Assembly (NCBI RefSeq): GCF_004341395.1
Contig: NZ_SLXT01000015.1
Coordinates: forward strand, 1 to 64,000
Length of the DNA: 64,000 nucleotides
From: Heliophilum fasciatum
Lineage (GTDB): Bacteria; Bacillota; Desulfitobacteriia; Heliobacteriales; Heliobacteriaceae
Direction: 5' to 3'
Positions 25,870-34,786 of this stretch are shown one piece after another; position 1 is the stretch's first letter; each line of letters starts with the position of its first letter. Under the pieces are notes generated by a model that ran no database searches, was not told the DNA's origin, and was given only the letters and a program-made list of their open reading frames with translations. The position numbers and the translations under genes were made by a program.

Positions 25870-27180
25870 TTGTTGCTACCAATCCATGATCGTCAAGAAC
25901 GACCGATTATCGTGGTACTTTTGATCGCCTTGATTCTGCGCTTGACCGTGGGTTTTTTTCAAGGGCCGACGCTGACGTTACACAGTGATGATCAAGCCTA
26001 TCTGCAGTGTGCCTTGCGCTGGCTGGAAACGGGGACGATGACCTTTGGCTCGGAGCGGCCGACAGCTTTTGTGGGGCCGCTTTTCCCAGGTTTTTTGGCC
26101 GTGCTTTTGGCTGTTTTCGGCGGTGATGACAGCGGGGTGCAGGCCATCCGTTACGTACAGGTGTTGATGGGTACGGCGATCGTCTATCTTACCTACCGCC
26201 TGGGCTGCGCTGTTGCCGATCAGCGTACGGCCTTACTCGCCGCGCTGGTCATGGCGCTCTATCCACCGAATATTTTGGTCAACGGCCTGATTTTGACGGA
26301 GACCTTGTTTACGTTGTTGCTGCTCGGTGGGCTTTTTTTGCTTGTACGGATTGTCGAAGATGATGGTTTTGCCGACTTATCCTTTTGGCTGCGCTGGGGC
26401 ATCTTCGGGGTTTATACGGCGCTGTTAGCGCTGACGCGAGCGACGGCGGCGCTGTACCCGATCCTGTTTGTGCTGTATCTCTGGTGGGTACGGCGCTGGA
26501 CGTTGCGGCGCTGTTTGCAGGGGGCCGCGGTTTTCGCCTTGGCCTTTAGTTTGGTGATGGCCCCTTGGTGGGTGCGCAATTACGTGCAGTTTGATCAGGT
26601 GATCCTCTTTTCTTCCGGTGCCGGCGAACCGTTGCTGATGGGCACTTATGTGGAAATGGAAGGCCTGGATGATCCGGCATCGCTGGGCTGGCCTGCCGGT
26701 ACCGATGAGATCGATACGCAGCAAAAGTACAAGGTGCTGGCGATGGAACGATTGCGCACGCTGGTGCCGGAGGAACCGGGGCGGTACCTTTGGTGGTATA
26801 CTTGGGGCAAGTTCGCGGCCATGTGGGGCCATGCGTTTATGTGGCCGCCGATCTGGATGGCGATCTATCCTTATGTCGAAATGGTCCATCTGTTTTTGAT
26901 GGCCGGAGCCGTACTGGGCATTGGGTGGGCACTGGTACGCCTGGTACGCGCCCCCGTGCCGGGCAGGAGCGGAAGGGACCGCATCGCCGGTGACCCTTGG
27001 AGCGGTGCCGGACAACTGCAAATGCCCTTGCTTTGGTTGTCCCTGCTGGGCTATTATTCAGTAGTGTATATTGCTTATTTTGCTTTTCCCCGTTACCATA
27101 TTCCTTTATTACCGATTGTTTTTTTATTTACGGCCTATGCCTGGGTCTCTCTTTATGACTGGATGATGGATAGGCCTTGA
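25870..27180 (+). CDS. GT39/PMT-like membrane glycosyltransferase
   Basis: The 436-residue protein has about ten hydrophobic segments. An acidic pair in the first extracytoplasmic loop (HSDDQAYL, near residue 38) is the hallmark of GT-C enzymes such as PMT and ArnT. These use polyprenyl-phosphate sugars to glycosylate proteins or envelope lipids outside the membrane. The TTG start follows GTAAGGATGG. It follows the Lon-like gene by 2 bases and precedes FmdB by 20 bases, suggesting one transcript. The acceptor is unknown. Confidence 0.75.
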   Translation: MLLPIHDRQERPIIVVLLIALILRLTVGFFQGPTLTLHSDDQAYLQCALRWLETGTMTFGSERPTAFVGPLFPGFLAVLLAVFGGDDSGVQAIRYVQVLMGTAIVYLTYRLGCAVADQRTALLAALVMALYPPNILVNGLILTETLFTLLLLGGLFLLVRIVEDDGFADLSFWLRWGIFGVYTALLALTRATAALYPILFVLYLWWVRRWTLRRCLQGAAVFALAFSLVMAPWWVRNYVQFDQVILFSSGAGEPLLMGTYVEMEGLDDPASLGWPAGTDEIDTQQKYKVLAMERLRTLVPEEPGRYLWWYTWGKFAAMWGHAFMWPPIWMAIYPYVEMVHLFLMAGAVLGIGWALVRLVRAPVPGRSGRDRIAGDPWSGAGQLQMPLLWLSLLGYYSVVYIAYFAFPRYHIPLLPIVFLFTAYAWVSLYDWMMDRP

Positions 27181-27200
27181 TCAGAGGAGGACAAGAGAAT

Positions 27201-27452
27201 ATGCCCATTTATGAGTATCGTTGTTTGGACTGTGGAAAGGTGTTTTCATTGCTACGTTCATACCAGCAGCGGGATGATCAAGCCCTTTGCCCCCACTGTC
27301 AATCGGATCAGTTAAAGCGATTGATGAGCAGTATCGGTATGGTCAGCGTCAAGGCATCGGGCGGCTCCTGTGCCAGCGGTGATTGCGCCAGCGGCGCCTG
27401 TGATTTCGGCTCCTGCAGCACCGGTGCCTGCGGATTCGGCGGTTGTCACTGA
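27201..27452 (+). CDS. FmdB family zinc-ribbon protein
   Basis: The 83-residue protein starts MPIYEYRCLDCGKVF, with a second pair CPHC near residue 38, the two CxxC knuckles of a zinc ribbon. The tail is a Gly/Ser/Cys repeat region (GDCASGACDFGSC) ending in GCH, which could bind more metal. FmdB was named as a putative regulator in formamidase gene sets, but the function of most members is unknown. The ATG at 27201 follows GAGGAGG. Confidence 0.85.
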   Translation: MPIYEYRCLDCGKVFSLLRSYQQRDDQALCPHCQSDQLKRLMSSIGMVSVKASGGSCASGDCASGACDFGSCSTGACGFGGCH

Positions 27453-27531
27453 CCTAAGGCAGGGAAAGGCCCACTGATTGTCGAACATTGACGCGAAGAA
27501 TCACGGAATGAATGGGAGAAGGAGTCAACCG

Positions 27532-28224
27532 ATGCGAAATGCAGCGCGAGAACGTAAAGCGGTCGTTATTTTGTCGGGCGGGCTTGATTCCACGGTCTGC
27601 ATGGCAGCAGCCGTCAGTGTGGGCTTGAAGGTGTATGGCCTGACCTTCGATTATGGGCAACGTCACCGCCGGGAACTTAAGGCGGCAGCGGCGGTGGCTC
27701 GTCACTATGGCGTGGAACATACGGTGGTGTCATTACCCGATATTTTTGCCAGTAATGCCTTGACGAAGGAATTGAACAAGTTGGAAGTGAGCGGCGAGAT
27801 ACGGGCAGGAATTCCTGCCACCTATGTACCGGCCCGCAATATTCTTTTTCTCAGTTATGGCTTGGCTTGGGCGGAAAATGTCGGTGCGGAGCAAATCTAT
27901 ATCGGTGTTAATGCCACTGATTACACGGGATACCCTGATTGCCGACCGGCCTTTATCGAGGCTTTTCAACAGATGATTGAAGTGGGAACGGAAGCCGGGT
28001 TGAACGGTCGGGCGATTCAGATATGTGCACCACTGATGCAAATGACCAAAAAAGAGATCATACAATGGGGTATCGAGTTAAAAGCGCCCTTGGGATTAAC
28101 GCATACGTGCTATCAAAATGCCGAACCGCCTTGCGGTGTCTGTGACAGTTGCCGCTTGCGTAAAGCCGGCTTTGCCGAAGCCGGCAAGGTGGATCCCCTG
28201 TCCTTCCGGCCGATGTTGGACTGA
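27532..28224 (+). CDS. queC: 7-cyano-7-deazaguanine synthase
   Basis: QueC converts 7-carboxy-7-deazaguanine to preQ0 with ammonia and ATP in queuosine synthesis. The 230 residues contain the PP-loop SGGLDSTVC near residue 15, FDYGQRHRRE near 40, and the zinc-binding cysteine set CYQNAEPPCGVCDSC near 195. The ATG at 27532 is preceded by AAGGAG at 7 bases; the longer frame has no such site. The other que genes are not in this window. Confidence 0.93.
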   Translation: MRNAARERKAVVILSGGLDSTVCMAAAVSVGLKVYGLTFDYGQRHRRELKAAAAVARHYGVEHTVVSLPDIFASNALTKELNKLEVSGEIRAGIPATYVPARNILFLSYGLAWAENVGAEQIYIGVNATDYTGYPDCRPAFIEAFQQMIEVGTEAGLNGRAIQICAPLMQMTKKEIIQWGIELKAPLGLTHTCYQNAEPPCGVCDSCRLRKAGFAEAGKVDPLSFRPMLD

Positions 28225-28248
28225 CCGGCGCAGGGGAGGGTGAGGGCA

Positions 28249-29013
28249 TTGTTGCAGTACCGCTACGACGGCAGTTTTGAAGGTTTGTTAACGGCCGTGT
28301 TTGAAGCGTATCGGCGCCGTGAATTTCCTGAACAGATCTGTTCCGAAGAGGAAGCTTCGCTGGGGTTATTCACAGAACCGGTGGTGATCACCACTGATCC
28401 GGCCAAAGCGGAACGCGTGTACCGTTCGATCGGTGAACGCATCTCGCCGCAGGCGCTGCACCATGTGACCTATGCTTTTCTTTCGGAACTGCCGGGCCGT
28501 GAAGATGCGGTTTTGGGTTATTTGCGCTTAGGTTGGCAAGTGGGCTCGGCCGTTGATGCTTGTCTTACTGAAGATGCCGTGGCCGAAGTCCATCGGTTGA
28601 GTGCCAAAGTGCGTCATGAGCGCCATCGCTTGCTGGGGTTGATTCGCTTTCGTCTCCTGCCTGGTGACGTTTACTATGCACCGGTTTCCCCGGATCATCA
28701 GGTGGTTGCGTTGCTGGCGCCGCATTTTGCCGAACGGCTGGCTGATCAACGCTGGGTGATTCATGATCTCAAGCGCGGGCTGGCGGTGATGTATACGGCC
28801 AGGAAGTGGATCGTGACGGATATTGGCGGTACACCTTGGGGTGGTGCCGATCTGTCGGTACAGGTGGTCGCTGAAGATGAAGCGCTTTTTCAGCAACTTT
28901 GGCAAGGTTATTTTACGAACATTGCTGTTGAAGGCCGAACGAACCGCAAATTGCAGCGGCGTTGCATGCCCAAACGTTATTGGCCTTACTTGATTGAAAA
29001 GGTTAACTCGTGA
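28249..29013 (+). CDS. TIGR03915 / DUF4130 family putative DNA metabolism protein
   Basis: The protein begins LLQYRYDGSFEGLLTAVFEAY, and the middle contains LRLGWQVG and KVRHERHRLLGLIRF. These match a family that is usually encoded beside a radical-SAM protein (TIGR03916) of putative DNA repair or modification function. The C-terminal half resembles the uracil-DNA-glycosylase-linked DUF4130 region (PHFAERLADQRWVIHDL). A GGAGGG at 28235 favours the TTG at 28249 over the GTG at 28240, which touches the ribosome site. Its radical-SAM partner is not adjacent. Biochemical role is unknown. Confidence 0.75.
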   Translation: MLQYRYDGSFEGLLTAVFEAYRRREFPEQICSEEEASLGLFTEPVVITTDPAKAERVYRSIGERISPQALHHVTYAFLSELPGREDAVLGYLRLGWQVGSAVDACLTEDAVAEVHRLSAKVRHERHRLLGLIRFRLLPGDVYYAPVSPDHQVVALLAPHFAERLADQRWVIHDLKRGLAVMYTARKWIVTDIGGTPWGGADLSVQVVAEDEALFQQLWQGYFTNIAVEGRTNRKLQRRCMPKRYWPYLIEKVNS

Positions 29014-29034
29014 AAATCATGAGAAAGGCAGGCA

Positions 29035-29328
29035 ATGCCCATGATCCGCAAGAAAAAGCTCGAAGAATGGCTAATGGAACTGGAGTCCCATCCGTTTTTG
29101 GCTAAGAAAATGGAATTGAAAAAAGAAGAAGAAGACTTGGAATTTCGTTTGTCTGTATTAGAAGCTACGTATTACAATGCGCATACGAAGCCAAAAATTA
29201 TCAAAGATATGCATGATCGGATCCATGATGTGCGTGTAAAAATCCGCGATGTAAACACAAGAATCAATGAAGAACGGTTAGACGAGATCATCTCCGTCGT
29301 TCGAGGAGAATTAGAAAAATTAAAATAA
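29035..29328 (+). CDS. Small coiled-coil protein, unknown function
   Basis: This 97-residue protein is almost entirely helical and charged, with heptad-like stretches (KKMELKKEEEDLEFRLSVLE and VRVKIRDVNTRINEERLDEI). It has no signal, membrane segment or known motif. It follows the preceding gene by 21 bases with AAAGG upstream, and a strong terminator follows. I do not recognise a family. Confidence 0.65.
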   Translation: MPMIRKKKLEEWLMELESHPFLAKKMELKKEEEDLEFRLSVLEATYYNAHTKPKIIKDMHDRIHDVRVKIRDVNTRINEERLDEIISVVRGELEKLK

Positions 29329-29342
29329 TCGACGAAAAGATG

Positions 29343-29380
29343 AAAAGACCTCGCCCTTTCCTTTGGCGAGGTCTTTTCAT
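29343..29380. terminator. Bidirectional terminator
   Basis: AAAAGACCTCGCC and GGCGAGGTCTTTT form a perfect stem with T runs on both strands. It separates two converging genes. Confidence 0.9.
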
Positions 29381-29407
29381 GTACCAATAATTGGTCCAAA
29401 TCATAAA

Positions 29408-30406
29408 CTACTGCACGGGCAATGATTGGAAGGTGTAGCCCTGGGCGCGGCATTCATTGATCAATTGGGGCAGCATCATCGCATTATCCTCGGAAACGGC
29501 ATGGAGCAAGATCACCGCACCGGGATGAAGCTGCTTCAGGACTTTTGGTAAGGCGGCGGTGGCACCGACTTGACGATCCACTTCCCAATCCTTGTAAGCG
29601 ATGCTCCAAAAAACCGTTTGCATTCCCAGATCATGGGCGAGAGCGACGTTGTGCAGGTTATAGCGGCCCATCGGCGGCCGGTAGTGGCGGGGGGCTCGTC
29701 CCGTCAATTGGGCGACTTTTTCACTTAGTTTATTGAATTGGGCTTTTTGTTTTTCATCATCTAATGTCGTCATATCCGGGTGGTCGTAACTGTGGTTGCC
29801 GACAGCGAAACCTAATTCAGCCATGCGCCGTACCAGATCGGGATGTTCATTGACGAACTGACCGGTGACAAAAAAAGTGGCCGGCACATTCATCGATGAT
29901 AAGGTATCTAAGATCTGCGGTGTAAAGCCGTTTTCGTAGCCTTCGTCGAAGGTCAAGTAAAGCGCAGTGCCACTGTCGGGAATGTGATAAAGTGCTTGAT
30001 AAGGCCGTAAGGGATCGACCATGTCGCGGGGCCAAAGGGGAGCCACACCGGTGCGGTGACTAGGGATCCACCAGTCTTTGCCGGCTGTGACCGGCACATC
30101 TTGAGCCGGGAGGGCCGGTCCGGGAACTGCCGAGTCTGCGGTGGCGGTAACCGCGACGGCCTTAGGCGTCGTCGTCGGAACGACGGGGGTTGCCGCTGGC
30201 GGTGCAGGCCTTTCCAGGGAAGTAGGGCTCACCGCGGCGGCACTACCGGTCGTGCCGGATGGTTTGGCCGGTTGCACCCAAGGGGCCTGTTGATTTTGTC
30301 CAGCATCAACAGCCTTGGGATGATCGGGAGAGCAGCCTGCCAACTGCAGCGGGATAGCCAGCAGCAGCGGCAGTAGGAGGAACGGGCTACGGCGAGCGGT
30401 ACACAT
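29408..30406 (-). CDS. PdaA-like polysaccharide deacetylase, lipoprotein
   Basis: The 332-residue protein has a lipoprotein signal (LAGC, Cys near residue 25), a Pro/Ala/Thr-rich linker to about residue 115, and a NodB deacetylase domain. The metal-site motif reads TFDEGYENG near 155, HSYDHPDM near 205 and RPPMGRY near 245. TFDEGYENG in place of TFDDG is typical of the PdaA group, which acts on N-acetylmuramic acid to make muramic delta-lactam in spore cortex. That fits a spore former, but the lipid anchor and linker leave open a vegetative wall role. AAGGAG lies before the ATG at 30406. Confidence 0.85.
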   Translation of the reverse strand: MCTARRSPFLLLPLLLAIPLQLAGCSPDHPKAVDAGQNQQAPWVQPAKPSGTTGSAAAVSPTSLERPAPPAATPVVPTTTPKAVAVTATADSAVPGPALPAQDVPVTAGKDWWIPSHRTGVAPLWPRDMVDPLRPYQALYHIPDSGTALYLTFDEGYENGFTPQILDTLSSMNVPATFFVTGQFVNEHPDLVRRMAELGFAVGNHSYDHPDMTTLDDEKQKAQFNKLSEKVAQLTGRAPRHYRPPMGRYNLHNVALAHDLGMQTVFWSIAYKDWEVDRQVGATAALPKVLKQLHPGAVILLHAVSEDNAMMLPQLINECRAQGYTFQSLPVQ

Positions 30407-30493
30407 TTTCGATTGCTCCTTGCATCATCATCTGCCTTCATTCTACCTTATTTCCGCAAATTTCGACATCATGCTTTTGCGTTGTGCAGGCGG

Positions 30494-30523
30494 TTGACGC
30501 ACCGTTAATACCCATGATAGGAT
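30494..30523 (+). promoter_or_regulatory. Possible promoter of lysA
   Basis: TTGACG (30494) and TAGGAT (30518) are separated by 18 bp. No lysine riboswitch motif is visible between it and lysA. Confidence 0.4.
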
Positions 30524-30670
30524 TATTAGCGAAATTACGTCACTGTGCAGCGATGATGCTGGCAGCGTAGGGTCAGCACGTAGGGGTTTACGATAGGGTT
30601 GATCATGACCGCTGGGCGCGAACTCGGCGGTTTTCCTTATGGTCAGGAGCAAAAAAAAGGGGATGGCGGA

Positions 30671-31984
30671 ATGAAACTGCATGGAACAAGTCAAGTAAAC
30701 GAGCAAGGTCAACTTTGCATCGGCGGCGTCGAAGCGACCGAATTGGTCAAGCAATTCGGCAGCCCGCTTTATGTCATGGATGAAGCAGCGATCCGGGCTA
30801 ATTGCCAAGCCTACTATCAAGGTTTTGTGGCGTCCGGCGCCGGTGAAGTGATCTATGCTTCCAAAGCGTTTATGACGATGGCCATGTGCCGTTTGATTGA
30901 AAGCGAAGGCTTGGGCCTCGACGTGGTATCCGGCGGCGAACTTTATACGGCGAAGCAAGCCGGGTTCCCGATGGAGCGCGTCTATTTCCACGGCAATAAC
31001 AAAACTGACGAAGAATTGGCGCTGGCCCTCGACTACGGCATTGGCTGCATCGTCGTTGACAACCATTTTGAAATGAAACGCCTCGATAAGCTGGCCGGTG
31101 AGCGCGGCGTCAAAGTGCCCGTTTTGCTGCGCATCACGCCCGGTATCGATTGCCATACGCATGATTTTGTCCGTACCGGTCAAATCGACTCCAAGTTTGG
31201 TTTTACCTTACCGACCGGTCAAGCAGCCGAAGCGGTTGGTGCGGTGCTGGCTTGCGAGAACCTGGACTTCCTCGGTGTACACTGCCATATCGGTTCGCAA
31301 ATCTTTGAACTGGCTTCTTTCCAATATGCCGCTGAAGTGATGATGGGCTTTGCTGATGAGTTGCGGGCGAAGTTTGGCTGCACGATTCGTGTGCTTAACT
31401 TGGGTGGCGGTTTTGGCATTCGTTATACGGAAAAAGATGATCCTGCTGATGTGGCCGATTATGCTCGCCTCGTTATCGAAGCGGTACAGCAAGAAGCGCA
31501 AAAACGCAACATGCCTGTACCGAAACTGGTGGTGGAACCGGGCCGTTCGATCGTGGCTACGGCCGGCACGACGCTCTACACGGTGGGCTCGATCAAAGAG
31601 ATCACCGGTGTGCGTAAGTATGTCGCTGTCGACGGCGGCATGACCGACAATCCCCGTCCGGCCCTCTATGGTTCTAAGTATGAAGCACTGTTGGCCAACA
31701 AAGCGAACCAGCCTAACGAAGAAGTGGTGACGATTACCGGCAAGTGCTGTGAGTCCGGCGATATGCTGATCTGGGATCTGTCGCTGCCGAAGGTGGAAAG
31801 CGGCGATATCCTGGCCGTAACTTGTACCGGCGCTTATAACTATGCCATGTCGATGAATTATAACCGCATTGGTCGCCCCGCCGTTGTCTTTGTCCGTGAC
31901 GGCGAAGGATCTGTTGTGGTTAAGCGCGAGACTTGGGAAGACTTGGTGCGTAACGATCAAATCCCGGCGTCCATGCTGCGGTAA
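30671..31984 (+). CDS. lysA: Diaminopimelate decarboxylase
   Basis: LysA decarboxylates meso-diaminopimelate to lysine using PLP. The 437-residue protein shows the PLP lysine motif YASKAF near residue 60, HNKT-type HGNNKT near 107, the HCHIGSQI motif near 205, GGGFGIRY near 245, and the CESGDM active-site stretch near 362. The ATG at 30671 follows GGATGGCGGA; an upstream in-frame ATG-like start at 30599 would add 24 poorly conserved residues. It has a likely own promoter and a terminator, so it is a single gene. It is divergent from the deacetylase. Confidence 0.93.
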   Translation: MKLHGTSQVNEQGQLCIGGVEATELVKQFGSPLYVMDEAAIRANCQAYYQGFVASGAGEVIYASKAFMTMAMCRLIESEGLGLDVVSGGELYTAKQAGFPMERVYFHGNNKTDEELALALDYGIGCIVVDNHFEMKRLDKLAGERGVKVPVLLRITPGIDCHTHDFVRTGQIDSKFGFTLPTGQAAEAVGAVLACENLDFLGVHCHIGSQIFELASFQYAAEVMMGFADELRAKFGCTIRVLNLGGGFGIRYTEKDDPADVADYARLVIEAVQQEAQKRNMPVPKLVVEPGRSIVATAGTTLYTVGSIKEITGVRKYVAVDGGMTDNPRPALYGSKYEALLANKANQPNEEVVTITGKCCESGDMLIWDLSLPKVESGDILAVTCTGAYNYAMSMNYNRIGRPAVVFVRDGEGSVVVKRETWEDLVRNDQIPASMLR

Positions 31985-32025
31985 CCAAAGATAAGACATA
32001 AGCGCTGATGTTGTCAGCAAATTAA

Positions 32026-32058
32026 GCAGTTCATCGCGGTGAACTGCATTTTCTTTTT
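32026..32058 (+). terminator. Terminator after lysA
   Basis: GCAGTTCA pairs with TGAACTGC around TCGCGG and is followed by a T-rich run. Confidence 0.85.
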
Positions 32059-32074
32059 ATCGAAAAGGAAAACG

Positions 32075-32083
32075 TGCTATAAT
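32075..32083 (+). promoter_or_regulatory. Extended -10 promoter of the DHH-CBS fusion gene
   Basis: TGCTATAAT is an exact extended -10 element 28 bp before the start codon. The -35 region overlaps the lysA terminator tail. Confidence 0.6.
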
Positions 32084-32110
32084 TTGCCCGATGAATGATG
32101 ATGAGGACGG

Positions 32111-34786
32111 ATGGCTTTGGATATTATCCTGACCCATATCAATACTGATTTTGATGGTCTGGCTTCGGTCGTAGCCGCTCATAAGTTATTTCCCCGGGCC
32201 CGTCCGGTGTTGCCCCATAAGATGGGTGCCAATGTGCAGGAATTTATGGCGCTGCATAAAGACAGCCTCGGCTTTATTCCGGCCAAAGAAGTGGTAGCCG
32301 GCAAAGTGCGGCGCATCATCATGGTCGATACCAAAGTAGCGTCGCGGGTAGGTCCGTTAGGGGCGCTTTTGGCGAATCCGAAAGTGGAAACCTATGTGTA
32401 TGATCATCATCCGGTAGGTGATGATGATGTGCAGGCCAATCACCTGGTACGAGAAGATGTCGGGGCAACGACAACGCTCTTGGTCGAGATCATCCGCCGC
32501 CGCCATCTGCCCCTTTCTTCCTTTGAAGCAACCGTATTGGCGCTGGGCATTTATGAAGATACAGGGAGCTTAATGTTTTCCACGACGACAGTCCGTGATG
32601 TATTAGCGGCAGCCTATTTGTTAGAAAAAGGGGCCAATCTGGCGGTGGTTGCTCATTTTATCGATCGGCCCTTGTGCCCGGAGCAAAAGGCGCTGCTGCG
32701 GGCCATCGGTGATCGGGCGATGACGCTGACTGTTGGCGGTGTCCGCGTCGTGGTGACGTCAGCCGAACTGGATGAGTATGTGGAAGGGTTAGCGCTGTTG
32801 GTGCATCGGCAGGTAGAGATTGAAGGCAGTGACGTTTTTATCGCTGTGGTGCGCATGGAAGGCCGGGTTTATGTGGTGGGACGCAGTCGTGTGGAAGAGG
32901 TGCATGTCCACGAATTATTGCGCCCCTTTGGCGGCGGTGGGCACAGTGCGGCGGCGGCAGCCACCATCAAAGGGGGGAACGTCAAGCAGATCCTCAACCA
33001 GATCGTACAGCAACTGCAACACACGATCCATCCACTCATGGGTGCTCGTGAGATCATGTCGTCGCCGGTCAAGACGGTGACACCGGCAACAACGGTCGAT
33101 GAAGCCGGCAAAGTGTTGTTGCGCTATGGCCATTCCGGGATGCCCGTGCTGGATGGTGAAAAGCTCGTCGGTGTAATCAGCCGGCGCGACCTGGATAAAG
33201 CCGGATTGCATGGACTGCGTCACGCGCCGGTCAAAGGGTTCATGTCCCGTAAAGTGATCTCCATCCCTCCCGAAACTACGCTGGCGGAGATTCAACGGCT
33301 GATGATCGAACATGATATCGGTCGGTTACCGGTCATGGAACAAGGCAAGCTGGTGGGGATTGTTTCCCGCACCGATGTATTGCGCATGCTTCATGGTGAA
33401 AGCACGCCGGTTCAATACCGAGCTAATTTCTGTTCTGTGCCCGGCGGCGGAGCCAATGCTCTTCGGCCGGAAGGATCGTTGCGAGCCCAACTGGAAGAAC
33501 GGTTGCCGCCGGCGCTCTGGCAACTCTTACAAGATGTAAGTGAACTGGCGGAGCGCATGAACTGCGGTGTTTATGTAGTCGGTGGCTTTGTGCGCGATCT
33601 GCTGCTGAAGGTCAATAATTTAGATATTGACTTGGTTGTGGAAGGCGACGGGATCGCTTTTGCTACGGCTTTGGCGGTGCAACTGGGCGGGCGGGTGAAA
33701 ACGCACGAGAAATTCGGGACGGCCGTCGTTGTCTGGGGCCAGCAAAAGATCGATGTGGCCACGGCACGGCGCGAATTTTATCAATACCCGGCGGCGCTGC
33801 CGCAGGTGGAAGCGTCCAATTTGCGTCAAGATCTTTATCGCCGTGATTTTACGATCAATGCGCTGGCCATCTGCCTCAATCAAAGGCGTTTTGGCGAACT
33901 GATCGACTTTTTCTGTGGCCAGCGCGATCTGGAGCAAGGATTCATCCGGGTGCTCTATAACCTGAGTTTTGTGGAGGATCCGACGCGGATCTTGCGGGCC
34001 ATTCGTTTTGAACAGCGCTATGGTTTTCAGATTGAGCCGGAAACGTTGCTCTTTGCCCGGGAGGCGATTGCGCGGCAGATGATCAAAGAATTGTCTTATG
34101 ATCGCCTGTTCGCTGAACTGGTGTTGATTCTCTCGGAAGCCAATCCGGCACCGGCGTTGCGGCGGATCACGGAACTGGGGATCTGGCAGTACTTGATGCC
34201 GGAACTGGTCTGGACCGAGCGGGTCGAGTCTGAGTTACTGGCGGTACCGCCCCTGTTGGCAGCGATGGATACGGCTGGTCTGGGCCTTCCCGCACGCCCC
34301 TGGATGGTTTATTTGCTGGTGTTGACACGGCGCTTGCGCAGGGAAAGCATCGAAGCCGTCGGGACACGCTATCCCTTGCGCCAGCGTTTGCGCCAGGCCA
34401 TGCAGACGCTGGCGGAAATGGGCGATGCCGTTGATGAATGCTTGAGCCAGTGGCTGGAAGCACCGTCACCGAGCCAGTTGGAGTCGCTGTTGTCCGGTTG
34501 GATCCTGGAAGCAACCATTGCGCTGCTGGTTGGGCGCCCACCGGCCGAGGCGATTGCGATCGTCCGGGCTTGGCAGCAGGTGCAGGCAGTGCGTCCCTTG
34601 CTGAACGGTCAGGATTTGCAGACGCTGGGGCTCCGGCCGGGACCGGAATTTGCTCGGATCTTACAGCAGTTACGCAAGGCCCGCCTCGACGGGCAGGTGC
34701 ATGATCGCGATGATGAGTGGGCACTGGTGAAGCAGTGGTTGGCGGAACAGGCAAGCAAAAAAAAGCCAGGAGGTACCCATGTTTGA
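32111..34786 (+). CDS. tRNA nucleotidyltransferase fused to DHH and CBS domains
   Basis: This 891-residue protein has an N-terminal DHH phosphoesterase part (THINTDFDG near residue 8, YDHHPVGDDD near 97), a DHHA1 part with GGGGHSAAAAA near 275, two CBS domains (about 314-425) and a C-terminal polymerase part. The last part has GGFVRDLLL near 491 and LDIDLVVEGDG just after it, followed by the RNA-binding helices (FVEDPTRILRAIRFEQRYG). The nucleotidyltransferase half is that of A-adding or CCA-adding enzymes that mature tRNA 3' ends. In some bacteria the fused form is A-adding and works with a separate CC-adding enzyme. The CBS pair may sense adenine nucleotides. It overlaps the next gene by 8 bases. 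Confidence 0.88.
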   Translation: MALDIILTHINTDFDGLASVVAAHKLFPRARPVLPHKMGANVQEFMALHKDSLGFIPAKEVVAGKVRRIIMVDTKVASRVGPLGALLANPKVETYVYDHHPVGDDDVQANHLVREDVGATTTLLVEIIRRRHLPLSSFEATVLALGIYEDTGSLMFSTTTVRDVLAAAYLLEKGANLAVVAHFIDRPLCPEQKALLRAIGDRAMTLTVGGVRVVVTSAELDEYVEGLALLVHRQVEIEGSDVFIAVVRMEGRVYVVGRSRVEEVHVHELLRPFGGGGHSAAAAATIKGGNVKQILNQIVQQLQHTIHPLMGAREIMSSPVKTVTPATTVDEAGKVLLRYGHSGMPVLDGEKLVGVISRRDLDKAGLHGLRHAPVKGFMSRKVISIPPETTLAEIQRLMIEHDIGRLPVMEQGKLVGIVSRTDVLRMLHGESTPVQYRANFCSVPGGGANALRPEGSLRAQLEERLPPALWQLLQDVSELAERMNCGVYVVGGFVRDLLLKVNNLDIDLVVEGDGIAFATALAVQLGGRVKTHEKFGTAVVVWGQQKIDVATARREFYQYPAALPQVEASNLRQDLYRRDFTINALAICLNQRRFGELIDFFCGQRDLEQGFIRVLYNLSFVEDPTRILRAIRFEQRYGFQIEPETLLFAREAIARQMIKELSYDRLFAELVLILSEANPAPALRRITELGIWQYLMPELVWTERVESELLAVPPLLAAMDTAGLGLPARPWMVYLLVLTRRLRRESIEAVGTRYPLRQRLRQAMQTLAEMGDAVDECLSQWLEAPSPSQLESLLSGWILEATIALLVGRPPAEAIAIVRAWQQVQAVRPLLNGQDLQTLGLRPGPEFARILQQLRKARLDGQVHDRDDEWALVKQWLAEQASKKKPGGTHV

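Noticed and set aside
30524-30670. Lysine riboswitch upstream of lysA
   Set aside because: The leader is too short and lacks the conserved lysine riboswitch core.
30443-31183. 246-residue minus-strand frame over lysA
   Set aside because: It lies opposite a clear lysA gene and shows no motifs of its own.
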